DNA from: Bacteroidales bacterium
GTDB lineage: Bacteria; Bacteroidota; Bacteroidia; Bacteroidales; PXBB01
Direction of reading: 5' to 3'
Assembly: GCA_028698995.1 (NCBI GenBank)
Contig: JAQVVM010000019.1
Coordinates: forward strand, 1-64,000
DNA length: 64,000 bases
Shown here: one piece after another, positions 35,217 through 44,420 of the stretch
How positions within the stretch are numbered: the first letter of the stretch is position 1
Layout of the letters: each line of letters opens with the position of its first letter
Notes under the pieces: model-generated
What the model was told of the DNA's origin: nothing
The model's database searches: none
What the model saw: only the letters and a program-made list of their open reading frames with translations
Program-made: the position numbers and the translations under genes

Positions 35217-36729
35217 CCAAAAGAAAATTGAACTAAAATTTTGGTTGGGTATATTGCTCATTTTATATATCCTGCCAATGCGGGCACAGCTTACACTGCC
35301 CGATGTTGTAGAAGGGGAATACTTTTTTGATGTGGACCCCGGTTATGGTCATGCCAGCTCTATTACATTTTCTCAGAGCAACACTCTTAACCTTAATCAA
35401 CTCTTTACCCTTAATTCCTTTACTAATGGTTATCATTTCCTTGGAATTCGCTTCAAAGATTCTGACGAAAACTGGGGCATGACATATACACACAGTTTTG
35501 CAGTTGATAATTCTACCATGATAGACAGCCTTCCTGATATCACTGCCATTGAATATTTTTTCGATACAGACAGCGGTTTCAGCATACAACCGTCAATAGT
35601 TCTTACCCCCGACAGCATTTTAAACCTGAATAATATTTTTAATTTAAGTGCCCTTACTAACGGCATTCATTCCCTTGGAATTCGCGCTAAGGATACCTAT
35701 AACAACTGGAGTCAAACATTTCATTATAGTTTTGCCGTTGATAATTATTCTATTGTAAATGAATTACCAAATATTACCGAATTTGAATATTTCTTCAATA
35801 CAGAACCTGGTATTGGAAATGCAGCTATGGTCGCACTTCCGCCAGACACCCTCTGGGATTTTTCTCATATCTTCGACTTGGACACTTTACCCCTTGGAAA
35901 TAATTTTCTTGGCATCAGGGCTATAAACGCCAATGCTCAGTTCGGACACACTTTTATCCATTCATTTACGAAATTAGAACCGCCAGTACTGTATAATTTA
36001 ACAGGTGGAGGCTCTTACTGCGAAGGATCTACTGGTTTAAGTGCCATTCTTGATGATTCTGAATCGGGAGTCTTCTATATTTTATTTAAAGACAGCATTG
36101 AGTTTGACACACTGGTAGGAACAGATACAAATCTGGTTTGGAATAATCTTACAACTGGGACATACACTGTAAATGGTTATTTTGCTAATACGCCCCATAT
36201 TTATGAGCTAATGAATGATACCGTATTTATAACCGAAAATCCTTTACCTATTGTAAGTATCAGCGGATTAGATACAATTTATTGTGTTTACCATCCGGAT
36301 GTAAGTATGACGGGAACGCCCTCAGGAGGAACTTTCAGCGGACAGGGTGTCAGTGGCAACTCATTTGACCCTGCAATGGCTGGTTTAGGAACGTGGAATA
36401 TTATTTACAATTATTCTGATACTAATGGATGCAACAATGCTGATACAATAATTGTAGAAGTTGATGTATGTTCAGGAATTCCTACAGACAATTTCTCGCA
36501 TTTTTCACTTTATCCAAATCCAACATCAGGTTTGTTTTACATTGATATGGGCTTTGTGTGTAAATCAGGACAAATTAAAATTACTGATATTTTTGGACGT
36601 CTAATCTTTGAAAAAAATATTGAGAATAAACAATTCCTGAATATAAACATTGATATACCCAATGGCGTTTATTTTGTTGAGATTCTTTTTGAGAAAGAAA
36701 AACGAGTTGTAAAGCTGATTAAAGGATAA
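35209..36729 (+). CDS. secreted T9SS protein with three EYFFD repeats
   Basis: This 506-residue extracellular protein has a signal peptide (about 1-26, ending RAQ). Three repeats of about 80 residues follow, each opening with EYFFD/N-T/V-D/E-PG-type sequence and closing with LGIR-K-WG-F-HSFAVDN-like sequence (about 35-265). A region with a glycine-rich immunoglobulin-like segment (CVYHPDVSMTGTPSGG) comes next, and the end is a type A T9SS domain (FSLYPNPTSG, final RVVKLIKG). The ATG overlaps the preceding gene by eight bases. The repeats resemble those in other Bacteroidota surface proteins of unknown function. Confidence 0.78.
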   Translation: MINQKKIELKFWLGILLILYILPMRAQLTLPDVVEGEYFFDVDPGYGHASSITFSQSNTLNLNQLFTLNSFTNGYHFLGIRFKDSDENWGMTYTHSFAVDNSTMIDSLPDITAIEYFFDTDSGFSIQPSIVLTPDSILNLNNIFNLSALTNGIHSLGIRAKDTYNNWSQTFHYSFAVDNYSIVNELPNITEFEYFFNTEPGIGNAAMVALPPDTLWDFSHIFDLDTLPLGNNFLGIRAINANAQFGHTFIHSFTKLEPPVLYNLTGGGSYCEGSTGLSAILDDSESGVFYILFKDSIEFDTLVGTDTNLVWNNLTTGTYTVNGYFANTPHIYELMNDTVFITENPLPIVSISGLDTIYCVYHPDVSMTGTPSGGTFSGQGVSGNSFDPAMAGLGTWNIIYNYSDTNGCNNADTIIVEVDVCSGIPTDNFSHFSLYPNPTSGLFYIDMGFVCKSGQIKITDIFGRLIFEKNIENKQFLNINIDIPNGVYFVEILFEKEKRVVKLIKG

Positions 36730-36740
36730 ATTAATCAGCT
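36713..36740. terminator. inverted repeat at the end of the surface-protein operon
   Basis: AGCTGATTAA (36713-36722) is complementary to TTAATCAGCT (36731-36740), and the stem spans the stop codon. It lies between convergent genes. It lacks a strong T-run, so it may only protect transcript ends. Confidence 0.4.
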
Positions 36741-36783
36741 AAGAGACAGCTACATAAGTAATACAATTTCTATTAATTCAATT

Positions 36784-37812
36784 CTAAATTACCGACTCGA
36801 ATTGTTTTAAAAAATTAAGGTCATTTTCAAAAAATAATCTTAAATCCTTAATCTGATATTTAAGCATGGTCATGCGCTCTATACCCATACCAAATGCAAA
36901 TCCTGTATATACTTTACTATCAATGCCGCAATTTTCAAGCACATTGGGGTCCACCATGCCGCAACCCAGTATTTCGACCCATCCGGTATATTTGCATATA
37001 TTACATCCTTTGCCTTTGCACAAGTTGCAAGAAATATCCATTTCGGCAGATGGTTCTGTGAAAGGGAAGAACGATGGGCGCAAGCGGATTTTGGTGTCTT
37101 CGCCGAACATTTCGCGAGCAAAGTACAATAGTGTTTGTTTAAGGTCGGCAAACGATACATCTTTGTCAATATAAAGGCCTTCAATCTGATGAAAAATACA
37201 ATGCGCTCTTGCAGAAATGGCTTCATTACGGAAAACCCTCCCCGGAGAGATTGTTCTGATGGGTGGTTTTGTACTTTCCATTACACGTACCTGAACGGAT
37301 GATGTATGTGTGCGTAAAGCTATGTCAGGTTTTTGTTCAATAAAAAAAGTATCTTGCATATCTCGAGCAGGGTGCTCCTCGGGGAAATTTAGTGCAGAGA
37401 AATTGTGCCAGTCGTCTTCAATTTCGGGCCCATCCGATACAGTAAAACCAATTCTTTCAAAAATTTCAATTATCCTTTTCCTCATGATGGAAATGGGATG
37501 CCTTGAACCTAAATTATTAAAATTAACCGGCAAGCTCAAATCAATATTAACTTGATTTACAGATAAATCAAGCTGCGAGTTAAGGTTTTCTTTTATGCTT
37601 TCAATTTTTGAATTAATACTGTTTTTCAGGGTATTAACATATTGTCCGAAGTCTTTCTTATGCTCATTTGGAAGGGATTTTAAATGCTCAAACATATCAT
37701 TCATGATGCCTTTCTTCCCTAAAAATTTTATTCTGAATTTCTCTAATGCACTTATGTTGTTGGTATTAAATGCTTCAATTTCGGCTAATAATTCTTTTAT
37801 TCTATTTTCCAT
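36784..37812 (-). CDS. pheS: phenylalanyl-tRNA synthetase alpha subunit
   Basis: This is the catalytic alpha subunit of PheRS, which charges tRNA-Phe. The 342 residues begin with the coiled-coil tRNA-binding arm (about 1-90). The class II core follows, with motif 1 (HPISIMRKRIIEIFERIGF), motif 2 (TISPGRVFRNEAISARAHCI) and motif 3 (GFAFGMGIERMTMLKY). The Cys-rich CNLCKGKGCNICKYTGW insertion is normal for Bacteroidota PheS. pheT is not adjacent, as is usual in this phylum. It is full length. Confidence 0.97.
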   Translation of the reverse strand: MENRIKELLAEIEAFNTNNISALEKFRIKFLGKKGIMNDMFEHLKSLPNEHKKDFGQYVNTLKNSINSKIESIKENLNSQLDLSVNQVNIDLSLPVNFNNLGSRHPISIMRKRIIEIFERIGFTVSDGPEIEDDWHNFSALNFPEEHPARDMQDTFFIEQKPDIALRTHTSSVQVRVMESTKPPIRTISPGRVFRNEAISARAHCIFHQIEGLYIDKDVSFADLKQTLLYFAREMFGEDTKIRLRPSFFPFTEPSAEMDISCNLCKGKGCNICKYTGWVEILGCGMVDPNVLENCGIDSKVYTGFAFGMGIERMTMLKYQIKDLRLFFENDLNFLKQFESVI

Positions 37813-37984
37813 CTTATATGCGCTGATATGGGTATTTCGATAATTTTAATTTTTTTGTGGGTTAAAAAAATATTTTTTTGATTCGTATTTATTTTATACA
37901 TTTGCTTTTTAATATTGCAATATTAATAAAATTTGTTTTTGTAATATTGTATTTTGATTAAAATATTCATTTAAAACAAAACAT

Positions 37985-38353
37985 ATGAAAATGAATTTTC
38001 TCCTTAAAAGCCTGATTCCTTTAACAATATTAGTTTTGTTTTTTGCTCTAACCCAATGCAAAGAGGATAAAGAATGCCCCGTTGTTATTACTGTAAAGTA
38101 TTATCACGACACAACAATTGTTGTTGCTGATGCGGATGTACTAATTCAAAAATATAATGTCAGTGCAAATGGAAAAACTGATGCAAACGGTAGGTTTGAG
38201 CATACTTTTAAGCTCGAGGCCATACTCGATGTAACAGCCGAAAAAGATACTACACCTGCAGGAGTAACACCTCCCCTGCCTTCCTTGCAAGGTGCTGCCG
38301 TGGTACGTCTGAAACCGGGCGAAACTGTTCATAAGACAGTTTTTATTCAATAG
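37985..38353 (+). CDS. small lipoprotein with carboxypeptidase-regulatory-like domain
   Basis: This 122-residue protein has a hydrophobic leader (about 9-23) and a lipobox-like ALTQC (Cys25). The mature part resembles one small beta-sandwich: ITVKYYHDTTIVVADADVLI and ANGKTDANGRFEHTFKLEA, like the carboxypeptidase-regulatory or transthyretin fold common in Bacteroidota surface lipoproteins. An acidic KEDKEC follows the lipid-bearing Cys. It is probably anchored in the outer membrane. No partner gene is next to it. A TACATTTG box lies upstream near 37898. Confidence 0.7.
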   Translation: MKMNFLLKSLIPLTILVLFFALTQCKEDKECPVVITVKYYHDTTIVVADADVLIQKYNVSANGKTDANGRFEHTFKLEAILDVTAEKDTTPAGVTPPLPSLQGAAVVRLKPGETVHKTVFIQ

Positions 38354-38688
38354 TTTTTATTTACTCCTAAAATTTACATTTTCACAATTACTTCTTTTAA
38401 AGTTTCATTCCTTGAATTAAACTGGCTTTTAAGTCTTTCTTATTATTTTATTGACGTCAGAAGTTCAAGAACTTAAAAATATTTTAGAACATTTTTAAGT
38501 TTTCTATAACACATCTTATTGTTGATTGTATGATTCTGGTTATAAAAATACGCCATTTTGACACATCAACATCAAAGAAAAGTGCCATTATGGCGCATTT
38601 TCTTTATAAAAATTCCAGTGGTACAGAAATTGAAAAATGATTTGAAAATTTAAAACTAATGTTTAACAAAATATAGGAGGACCAAATT
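38354..38688. other. intergenic region before hsp20 with two palindromes
   Basis: No gene was found. AACTTAAAAAT (38469-38479) pairs with ATTTTTAAGTT (38490-38500), a possible terminator for the preceding gene. GCCATTATGGC (within 38581-38596) is an 11-base palindrome about 100 bases before hsp20, and a related CGCCATTTTGACA lies some 35 bases before it. These may be a stress-regulator site. The last bases hold TAGGAGGA, an unusually strong Shine-Dalgarno for this genome. Confidence 0.45.
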
Positions 38689-39117
38689 ATGTCACTAATC
38701 TTAAAAAACAAGTTTTTTCCAAGTTTCAACGATGATTACTTTGCAAATGATTTTTTTCAAAATTATTTTGATCAATCAACCAATGTAAGTATGCCTGCTG
38801 TTAACATCAGCGAGGACAGTGAACAGTTTAAAATCGAACTTGCTGCACCGGGATTGGATAAAAATGATTTTAAAATCGAAATTAAAAACAATGTTCTTAC
38901 TATTTCATCTGAAAAAGAACAGAAGCATGAAGAGAATAATGAGAAATACATGAGAAAGGAATTTAACTACTGCTCATTCAGAAGAAGTTTTGGTTTGCCA
39001 CAAACAGCCAATTCCGAAAAAATAGAGGCAAAACACTCAAACGGCATTCTCAACATTACAATACCTAAAAGAGATGAGGCCAAAGAAAAACCGATGAGGC
39101 AGATTGAAATTAAGTAA
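38689..39117 (+). CDS. small heat shock protein Hsp20
   Basis: This 142-residue ATP-independent holdase chaperone binds unfolding proteins. The alpha-crystallin domain spans about 33-130: VNISEDSEQFKIELAAPGLD, FKIEIKNNVLTISSEKE and the final strands GLPQTANSEKIEAKHSNGIL and ITIPK. The length is typical. A strong Shine-Dalgarno (AGGAGG) 8 bases before the ATG is rare among its neighbours and suggests high translation on induction. The palindromes upstream may carry the heat-shock control. Confidence 0.93.
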   Translation: MSLILKNKFFPSFNDDYFANDFFQNYFDQSTNVSMPAVNISEDSEQFKIELAAPGLDKNDFKIEIKNNVLTISSEKEQKHEENNEKYMRKEFNYCSFRRSFGLPQTANSEKIEAKHSNGILNITIPKRDEAKEKPMRQIEIK

Positions 39118-39134
39118 CAATCTGTTGGAAGATG

Positions 39135-39168
39135 AAAAACCGCTTGACAATGTTGGGCGGTTTTTTTA
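39135..39168 (+). terminator. terminator of hsp20
   Basis: AAAAACCGC pairs with GCGGTTTTT around a 14-base loop and runs into a T-run at 39161-39167. It starts 17 bases after the hsp20 stop. Confidence 0.8.
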
Positions 39169-39361
39169 TTAAATAAATCTATTTCTGTTTTATTTCGTTT
39201 TCTGAAGCAGGAATAGCAGTCAGTAATAGTTGAACAAATAATAAAAAAATATTCTTCTATTGTGTAAATTATTTTTTACAAATATACGCATATTTGTAAA
39301 TGTATTTTTACAAAATTGCATTTATTTTATCGGTTTTTCCGATCATGATTTATTTTTAGAA

Positions 39362-40768
39362 TTATTTTCCTATGCAGAAATTCGAAAAAATCTCATCCAG
39401 CACATTTTCGTTGCTGATTTTTAGTCCGGTAATTTCATCAAGATAATGCAGAGCCCGACGCAGATCCGCTGCAAGAAGCTCATGGCTTGTATTTGAATGA
39501 ATCAGGGCAATGATGTCACTAATAATACTGTGTGCATGGTTAAGAGCTTCATAATGACGAACATTTGAAACCATGATATCACTTGCATTCATATGTGCCT
39601 CATTAACAATGTCAATAAGCTTATCAGCTATCATGTGGGTGTTTTCACGTCTTTTGGCAGAAATAAAAACACAGTCTTTTTCAACAAGTTTCTTGAATGT
39701 AGGCGGTGTTTCAACAAGCATATCGGATTTATTCCCGATAAGGATTATTTTTTTCTCTTTGCCACACAAAGCCTCAAGCTCATCCAACTTTTCATTCAGT
39801 TCTTCAATTTCGGTCTGACTTATGTCAAAAACATATAAAACTATAAAAGCTTGATTAATTTTTTCAATGGTTTTTTCAATACCCATATTTTCAATTTCGC
39901 TATCTGTTTCTCTCAAACCGGCAGTATCAATAAACCTGAAAGATATACCATCCAGAGTGACAGTGTCTTCAATGGCATCTCTGGTCGTTCCGGGGATAGC
40001 AGAAACAATGGCTCTTTCTTCATTGAGTAAAACATTCAACAAGGTTGATTTCCCTACATTTGGTTTACCAATGATGGCTACAGGAATTCCTTTTTTGAGG
40101 ACATTCCCAAGACTGAAAGAATCTTTGAGACTTATAAGTTCTTTTTCAATATTTTCAATCAGAGACAGTAACAGAGAACGGTCGGCAAATTCAACATCTT
40201 CTTCAGAGAAATCCAATTCCAGTTCAATAAGAGAGGTAAACTTAAGCAGTTCGTGCCTAAGGGCATCAATTTTTTTGGAAAAGCCCCCTTTAAGTTGTCG
40301 TATGGCTAAATCATGAGCAGATTTTGAATCCGAAGCTATCACATCGGCAACAGCTTCAGCCTGCGACAAATCGAGCTTGCCGTTACGGAATGCCCTGAAT
40401 GTGTATTCCCCTGCTTGTGCAAGACGGCAATTATTCTCGAGCAAAACTTCAAGAATTTTCTGCTGAATGTAAGGGGATCCGTGGCAGAAAATCTCAACAG
40501 AATTTTCACCTGTATAAGAACGTGGAGCCTTGTAAATATTAACAAGCACTTCGTCCAAAAGACCATCCTTATTGTAAATCTGCCCGTAATGAGCAGTATG
40601 ACTTACAGCATTTACAAGAAGGACATCAGGCTTTCGTGATTTAAAGATGCGGTCAACTATTGACAAAGCCTCTTTCCCGCTGATTCTTATTACTGCTACT
40701 GCTGCATGACCCTGAGCTGAACTCAGTGCACAAATTGTTGAGTCGTCCAACTGCTTATATGCTTGCAT
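39362..40768 (-). CDS. mnmE: tRNA modification GTPase MnmE
   Basis: MnmE works with MnmG to add the carboxymethylaminomethyl group to U34 of tRNAs. The 468 residues show the N-terminal formyl-THF-binding domain (about 1-120), a helical domain and an inserted G domain. The G domain has G1 GKPNVGKS at 234-241, the switch GTTRD, G3 DTAGLRET and G4 NKSD. The C-terminal CIGK holds the catalytic Cys. It lies 11 bases after hisS, so the two are probably cotranscribed. It acts on the same wobble position as MnmH at the start of the window. Confidence 0.97.
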   Translation of the reverse strand: MQAYKQLDDSTICALSSAQGHAAVAVIRISGKEALSIVDRIFKSRKPDVLLVNAVSHTAHYGQIYNKDGLLDEVLVNIYKAPRSYTGENSVEIFCHGSPYIQQKILEVLLENNCRLAQAGEYTFRAFRNGKLDLSQAEAVADVIASDSKSAHDLAIRQLKGGFSKKIDALRHELLKFTSLIELELDFSEEDVEFADRSLLLSLIENIEKELISLKDSFSLGNVLKKGIPVAIIGKPNVGKSTLLNVLLNEERAIVSAIPGTTRDAIEDTVTLDGISFRFIDTAGLRETDSEIENMGIEKTIEKINQAFIVLYVFDISQTEIEELNEKLDELEALCGKEKKIILIGNKSDMLVETPPTFKKLVEKDCVFISAKRRENTHMIADKLIDIVNEAHMNASDIMVSNVRHYEALNHAHSIISDIIALIHSNTSHELLAADLRRALHYLDEITGLKISNENVLDEIFSNFCIGK

Positions 40769-40779
40769 TTTGGAAGCTA

Positions 40780-42141
40780 TTAATTAAAAATATTTAAAAC
40801 TGCCTCAAAACTTAGCTCCTGCTGGGTGCCTGTTGTCATGTTTTTTAATGTAAATACATTATTCTGAATTTCGTTTTCACCGGCAATGATGACAAATGGA
40901 ATTTTATTCTTATCAGCATAAGACATTTGTTTTTTCATCTTTGCATTGTCGGGGAAAATTTCTGTTGAAATTCCTTTTTTTCGTAAGGCTTCGGCCAGAA
41001 ATAGAATATATTGAACTTCCCTGTCACCAAAATTCAGAAAAAGTACCTGTGTAAAACAATTTAATGATTCTGGGAAAACACCTAGCATTTGCATGACGTC
41101 ATAAATTCTGTCGGCTCCATAAGAGATACCAACACCGGACATATTGTCTAATCCAAAGATTCCTGTAAGGTCATCGTAACGCCCACCACCGCTAATGCTT
41201 CCCATCTGAACATCCTTGGCTGCAATTTCGAAAATGGTGCCGGTATAATAGTTCAAACCTCTTGCAAGCAATACATCGAAGCAAATCTGAGACTTCACAT
41301 TCATTTTACTTGTAAGTTCAATAACTGTTCGTAGCTCTTCTATGCCCTGCCGGCCAATTTCCGAATCTTTAACAAATTCAGCAATTTCAGTCAATGCAGT
41401 GGGGCTTTCAGACATCTTAACAAGAAGGGCAATTTTTTCAACAGCGCAAGGTTTTATGCCCTTTGCAATGAGTTCACTATGTACAATCTCCCACCCCACT
41501 TTATCTAATTTATCAAGTGCCACTGTGATGTCTGTAAACTTTTCATTTTCACCCAATACCTCTGCAATACCGTTTAAGATCTTACGGTTGTTAAGTTTTA
41601 TAGTGACATTTATATGAAGCTTTTGAAAAATACCGTCACTGATTTTAATTAATTCAGCTTCATTAAGAAGGCTTGTACTGCCAATAACATCAATATCACA
41701 CTGATAAAACTCACGGTATCTGCCCTTTTGAGGTCTGTCGGCACGCCATACCGGCTGCATCTGATACCTTTTAAAAGGGAAGGTTAACTCATTGTAATGT
41801 TGAACGACAAAACGTGCAAAGGGAACTGTTAAGTCGTAGCGCAATGCTTTTTCGCAAATACGGCTTGTTAAGGATTTTAGGTCTTTATTCGTCAGTTCTT
41901 CATCTGATACTTCAGAAAGATAATCCCCTGAGTTAAGGATTTTAAAAATCAACTTATCCCCTTCATCACCATACTTACCTGTAAGGGTTGAAAGAAACTC
42001 CATTGATGGAGTTTCGAGCGGTTTATAACCATACTTTTTAAATTCATTTTCAATCGTGTTGAAAATATATTTTCTCCGTGCAAATTCTTCGGGAACAAAG
42101 TCCCTCGTACCTTTCGGGATAGATGGTTTTACATACGACAT
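40780..42141 (-). CDS. hisS: histidyl-tRNA synthetase
   Basis: This is the class II synthetase that charges tRNA-His. In 453 residues the class II motifs are visible: motif 1 (FNTIENEFKKYGYKPLETPS) and motif 2 (YQMQPVWRADRPQKGRYREF). The histidine-specific ARGLNYYTGTIFE and motif 3 (SGVGISYGADRIYDVM) follow, and then the C-terminal anticodon domain (about 355-453: EIFPDNAKMKKQMSYADKNK). The start MSYVKPSIPKGTRDF is the usual one. It precedes mnmE in the same direction. Confidence 0.97.
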   Translation of the reverse strand: MSYVKPSIPKGTRDFVPEEFARRKYIFNTIENEFKKYGYKPLETPSMEFLSTLTGKYGDEGDKLIFKILNSGDYLSEVSDEELTNKDLKSLTSRICEKALRYDLTVPFARFVVQHYNELTFPFKRYQMQPVWRADRPQKGRYREFYQCDIDVIGSTSLLNEAELIKISDGIFQKLHINVTIKLNNRKILNGIAEVLGENEKFTDITVALDKLDKVGWEIVHSELIAKGIKPCAVEKIALLVKMSESPTALTEIAEFVKDSEIGRQGIEELRTVIELTSKMNVKSQICFDVLLARGLNYYTGTIFEIAAKDVQMGSISGGGRYDDLTGIFGLDNMSGVGISYGADRIYDVMQMLGVFPESLNCFTQVLFLNFGDREVQYILFLAEALRKKGISTEIFPDNAKMKKQMSYADKNKIPFVIIAGENEIQNNVFTLKNMTTGTQQELSFEAVLNIFN

Positions 42142-42218
42142 ATTAAAATTATTACAAAATTTATTGTAAAAACCCGGAACTGTGCTTCAATAATTTTAGA
42201 TACGAAATACGAGATTGG

Positions 42219-42725
42219 CTAACAGCCACATCCGCAAGAACTGTCGTGCTTATGTAATGAGCTCAGCTCCTCATGGGTAGCATCTCTGACTTCAATAATT
42301 TTTCCTGTAAAATGCAAGTTTTTCCCAGCCATAGGATGGTTAAAATCCATTTTCACACTGTCTTCAACAATTTCGCAAACACGTCCATAAAACATGTTTC
42401 CATCTTTATCCTGCATAGGAACAACATTGTTAACAAAAACAACGGTTTCATCAATTTTCCCATCATTCATAAAAATATCCTTGGGCAGATTTACAACCGC
42501 GTCATCGAAAAGAGGACCGTATGCATCATCAGATTTCAAACCAAATTCAAAACTGTCGTTTATTTTTAGATTAGAGATATTTTCTTCAAACATTGGTAAC
42601 ATTTGTCCGTTCCCAAAGATAAAACTCAGGGGTTGATCTTCTTTAACTTCTTCAATTGTTTTGCCGTTTACATCGTTTTCCCTTAATATATATACCAAGG
42701 AAACAAATTTATCTTTTGATACCAT
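42219..42725 (-). CDS. FKBP-type peptidyl-prolyl isomerase, SlyD-like
   Basis: This 168-residue cis-trans prolyl isomerase and chaperone is of the SlyD type. The FKBP core opens with SLVYILRENDVNGKTIEE and has FIFGNGQMLPMFEENI. The insert-in-flap domain spans about 70-125 (DAYGPLFDDAVVNLPKD), and the core closes with DFNHPMAGKNLHFTGKIIEV. The end HKHDSSCGCGC is a short His/Cys tail that could bind nickel or zinc, as in SlyD. There is no signal peptide. It lies 78 bases before hisS in the same direction. Confidence 0.92.
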   Translation of the reverse strand: MVSKDKFVSLVYILRENDVNGKTIEEVKEDQPLSFIFGNGQMLPMFEENISNLKINDSFEFGLKSDDAYGPLFDDAVVNLPKDIFMNDGKIDETVVFVNNVVPMQDKDGNMFYGRVCEIVEDSVKMDFNHPMAGKNLHFTGKIIEVRDATHEELSSLHKHDSSCGCGC

Positions 42726-42767
42726 TTTTAGATTTTTTGATTAATAAAATGCAAAGGTACAATTTTT

Positions 42768-44399
42768 TTAATCCTTAATTTCATTTTTTTTAGTTTCTGA
42801 AATCGCTCTATAAGTGGCACCATTCCTCAACACCTCAACACAAACACCATACACCACATAAAGCCCCAGAACTAAAAGGCTTTGACTGTAGCGCTGATGT
42901 TCAAATGTGTGCAGCATTCCCACAGGCAAAACCGCAGAAATGTAAATGATTAAAATCGCAAGGCTGAGAAGAAAATCCTTTTTTTGTATAATCAAATATA
43001 AAAACACAAAAATTGAAAGCCAGGTGCCCCATCGAAAAAGATAAGAAAATGGGCAATAAATATCTACCAGTATTTCAGGGAAACGGATATTGAGGCTTTC
43101 ATTAGTCCTATAATTCAACTCTGAAAAAAGGTATCTGAAAGAACTCAAATGATGTGATTTAATTATAAAACCCGAGCTTAAATTAATTTCAGACGGAAAC
43201 AACCAGGGATTTGATTGTTTATGACTCAACACATAAAAGAATTGGTTGAAAGTTTTCTGAAACAACTGCCATGGGTAATTTTTTGTAAGAAAAAAAGTCC
43301 AGCTTTTATAAAAAATCTGCAGCTCATCACTCAGAGCATTTCTCAGGAGGATGGTGTCATTTCTATTCAGAATATAGGATGAATCATTTATTATATGTGA
43401 TGGTATGCTCATGTATGACAGCATACTGTTTTCAATAAGGGGACCAATGACTTCGTATTGCAGTTGGTCAACATCATAGGATAAAACCGGAAAAGAAGTT
43501 TTGTTTTCATGACTTAGAGCTTCTTCCAATTTATTTTTAAGGCTGTTGTTTAAATCTACATATTCAAAAGCAGGTGTTTCATAGTTTTTTAAAGCCATGA
43601 GTACAGCACCTGCATTGCTATAGAAAAACTGTTGATACACAAAATATTTATAAATGCCATCACTTTTTTTTCTAAACATGATCTCTGGAACCCATACCAA
43701 AGAAAGCATAATTATTGTCGTTGCAGTTAGGTAAATGAGACCATGCACTTTTTTTGATTTGCAATTTCTGAAAAACACTATGACAGCAATAATGTTAATC
43801 GCAGCAAAAGAAAGTAAGAATCGAGGAAAGAGGAGCATGCTTAAAAAGCAAAGCCACAAACAAGTGGCTAGAATAATTTTTTTTGATTTGGCTTGTAAAA
43901 GTAAAAATAGCATCAGAAAAATGAGGTTCAGAAAAGGCATTAACAAAGCTTCGGGTCGCAATGTTTTTTCAAAAACAATGATATTTCCATTTAACATCAT
44001 TAAAGCAAGAACAATACTGTTGAGGGCTGTCAACACCCACACATATTTTGTATTTGCAGGGAAAAAGGAGAATATCTTTTCGGAAAGAAAAACAAAGAAC
44101 AACCCGCCACAAATGCCTATGACATGTTGAATAATGGTTAACGCTGACAGTGATTTAAAAATTTTCAGAACCACTAATACAAACATTGGATAAGGATAGG
44201 CCCTTGCATCATAGCTCCGTATTGTTCCTTCACTTAAATAATCAAGAGCAGGGAGCAGATAACCGGGTGCATCAAATTCAAGGTATAATTGAAGACTATT
44301 GGCAAAAAAGCGCAGATACACGGCGAACGCCAGAATAAACAGATAAATACAGTACCTGAGCTTAATTAATGATAATAAATCTGAAATTTTATCAGGCAT
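42768..44399 (-). CDS. multi-pass membrane protein, probably GT-C-type glycosyltransferase
   Basis: This 543-residue inner-membrane protein has about 11-13 hydrophobic segments. An acidic residue in the first extracellular loop (LEFDAPGYLLPALDYL, about 37-52) is at the position where GT-C transferases such as ArnT/PMT carry their catalytic Asp. A large soluble segment lies at about 250-410. No close family is recognised, so this is a fold-level guess. It precedes no obvious glycan genes except the TMTC-like gene 1 kb away. It follows the radical SAM gene by 21 bases in the same direction, suggesting an operon. Confidence 0.55.
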   Translation of the reverse strand: MPDKISDLLSLIKLRYCIYLFILAFAVYLRFFANSLQLYLEFDAPGYLLPALDYLSEGTIRSYDARAYPYPMFVLVVLKIFKSLSALTIIQHVIGICGGLFFVFLSEKIFSFFPANTKYVWVLTALNSIVLALMMLNGNIIVFEKTLRPEALLMPFLNLIFLMLFLLLQAKSKKIILATCLWLCFLSMLLFPRFLLSFAAINIIAVIVFFRNCKSKKVHGLIYLTATTIIMLSLVWVPEIMFRKKSDGIYKYFVYQQFFYSNAGAVLMALKNYETPAFEYVDLNNSLKNKLEEALSHENKTSFPVLSYDVDQLQYEVIGPLIENSMLSYMSIPSHIINDSSYILNRNDTILLRNALSDELQIFYKSWTFFLTKNYPWQLFQKTFNQFFYVLSHKQSNPWLFPSEINLSSGFIIKSHHLSSFRYLFSELNYRTNESLNIRFPEILVDIYCPFSYLFRWGTWLSIFVFLYLIIQKKDFLLSLAILIIYISAVLPVGMLHTFEHQRYSQSLLVLGLYVVYGVCVEVLRNGATYRAISETKKNEIKD

Positions 44400-44420
44400 T
44401 AGGACTGGGTATTTAGAACA

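Noticed and set aside
38560-38610. Sigma-54 or CIRCE element before hsp20
   Set aside because: TGGCGC is not followed by a -12 TTGC at the right distance, and the palindrome does not match TTAGCACTC-N9-GAGTGCTAA.
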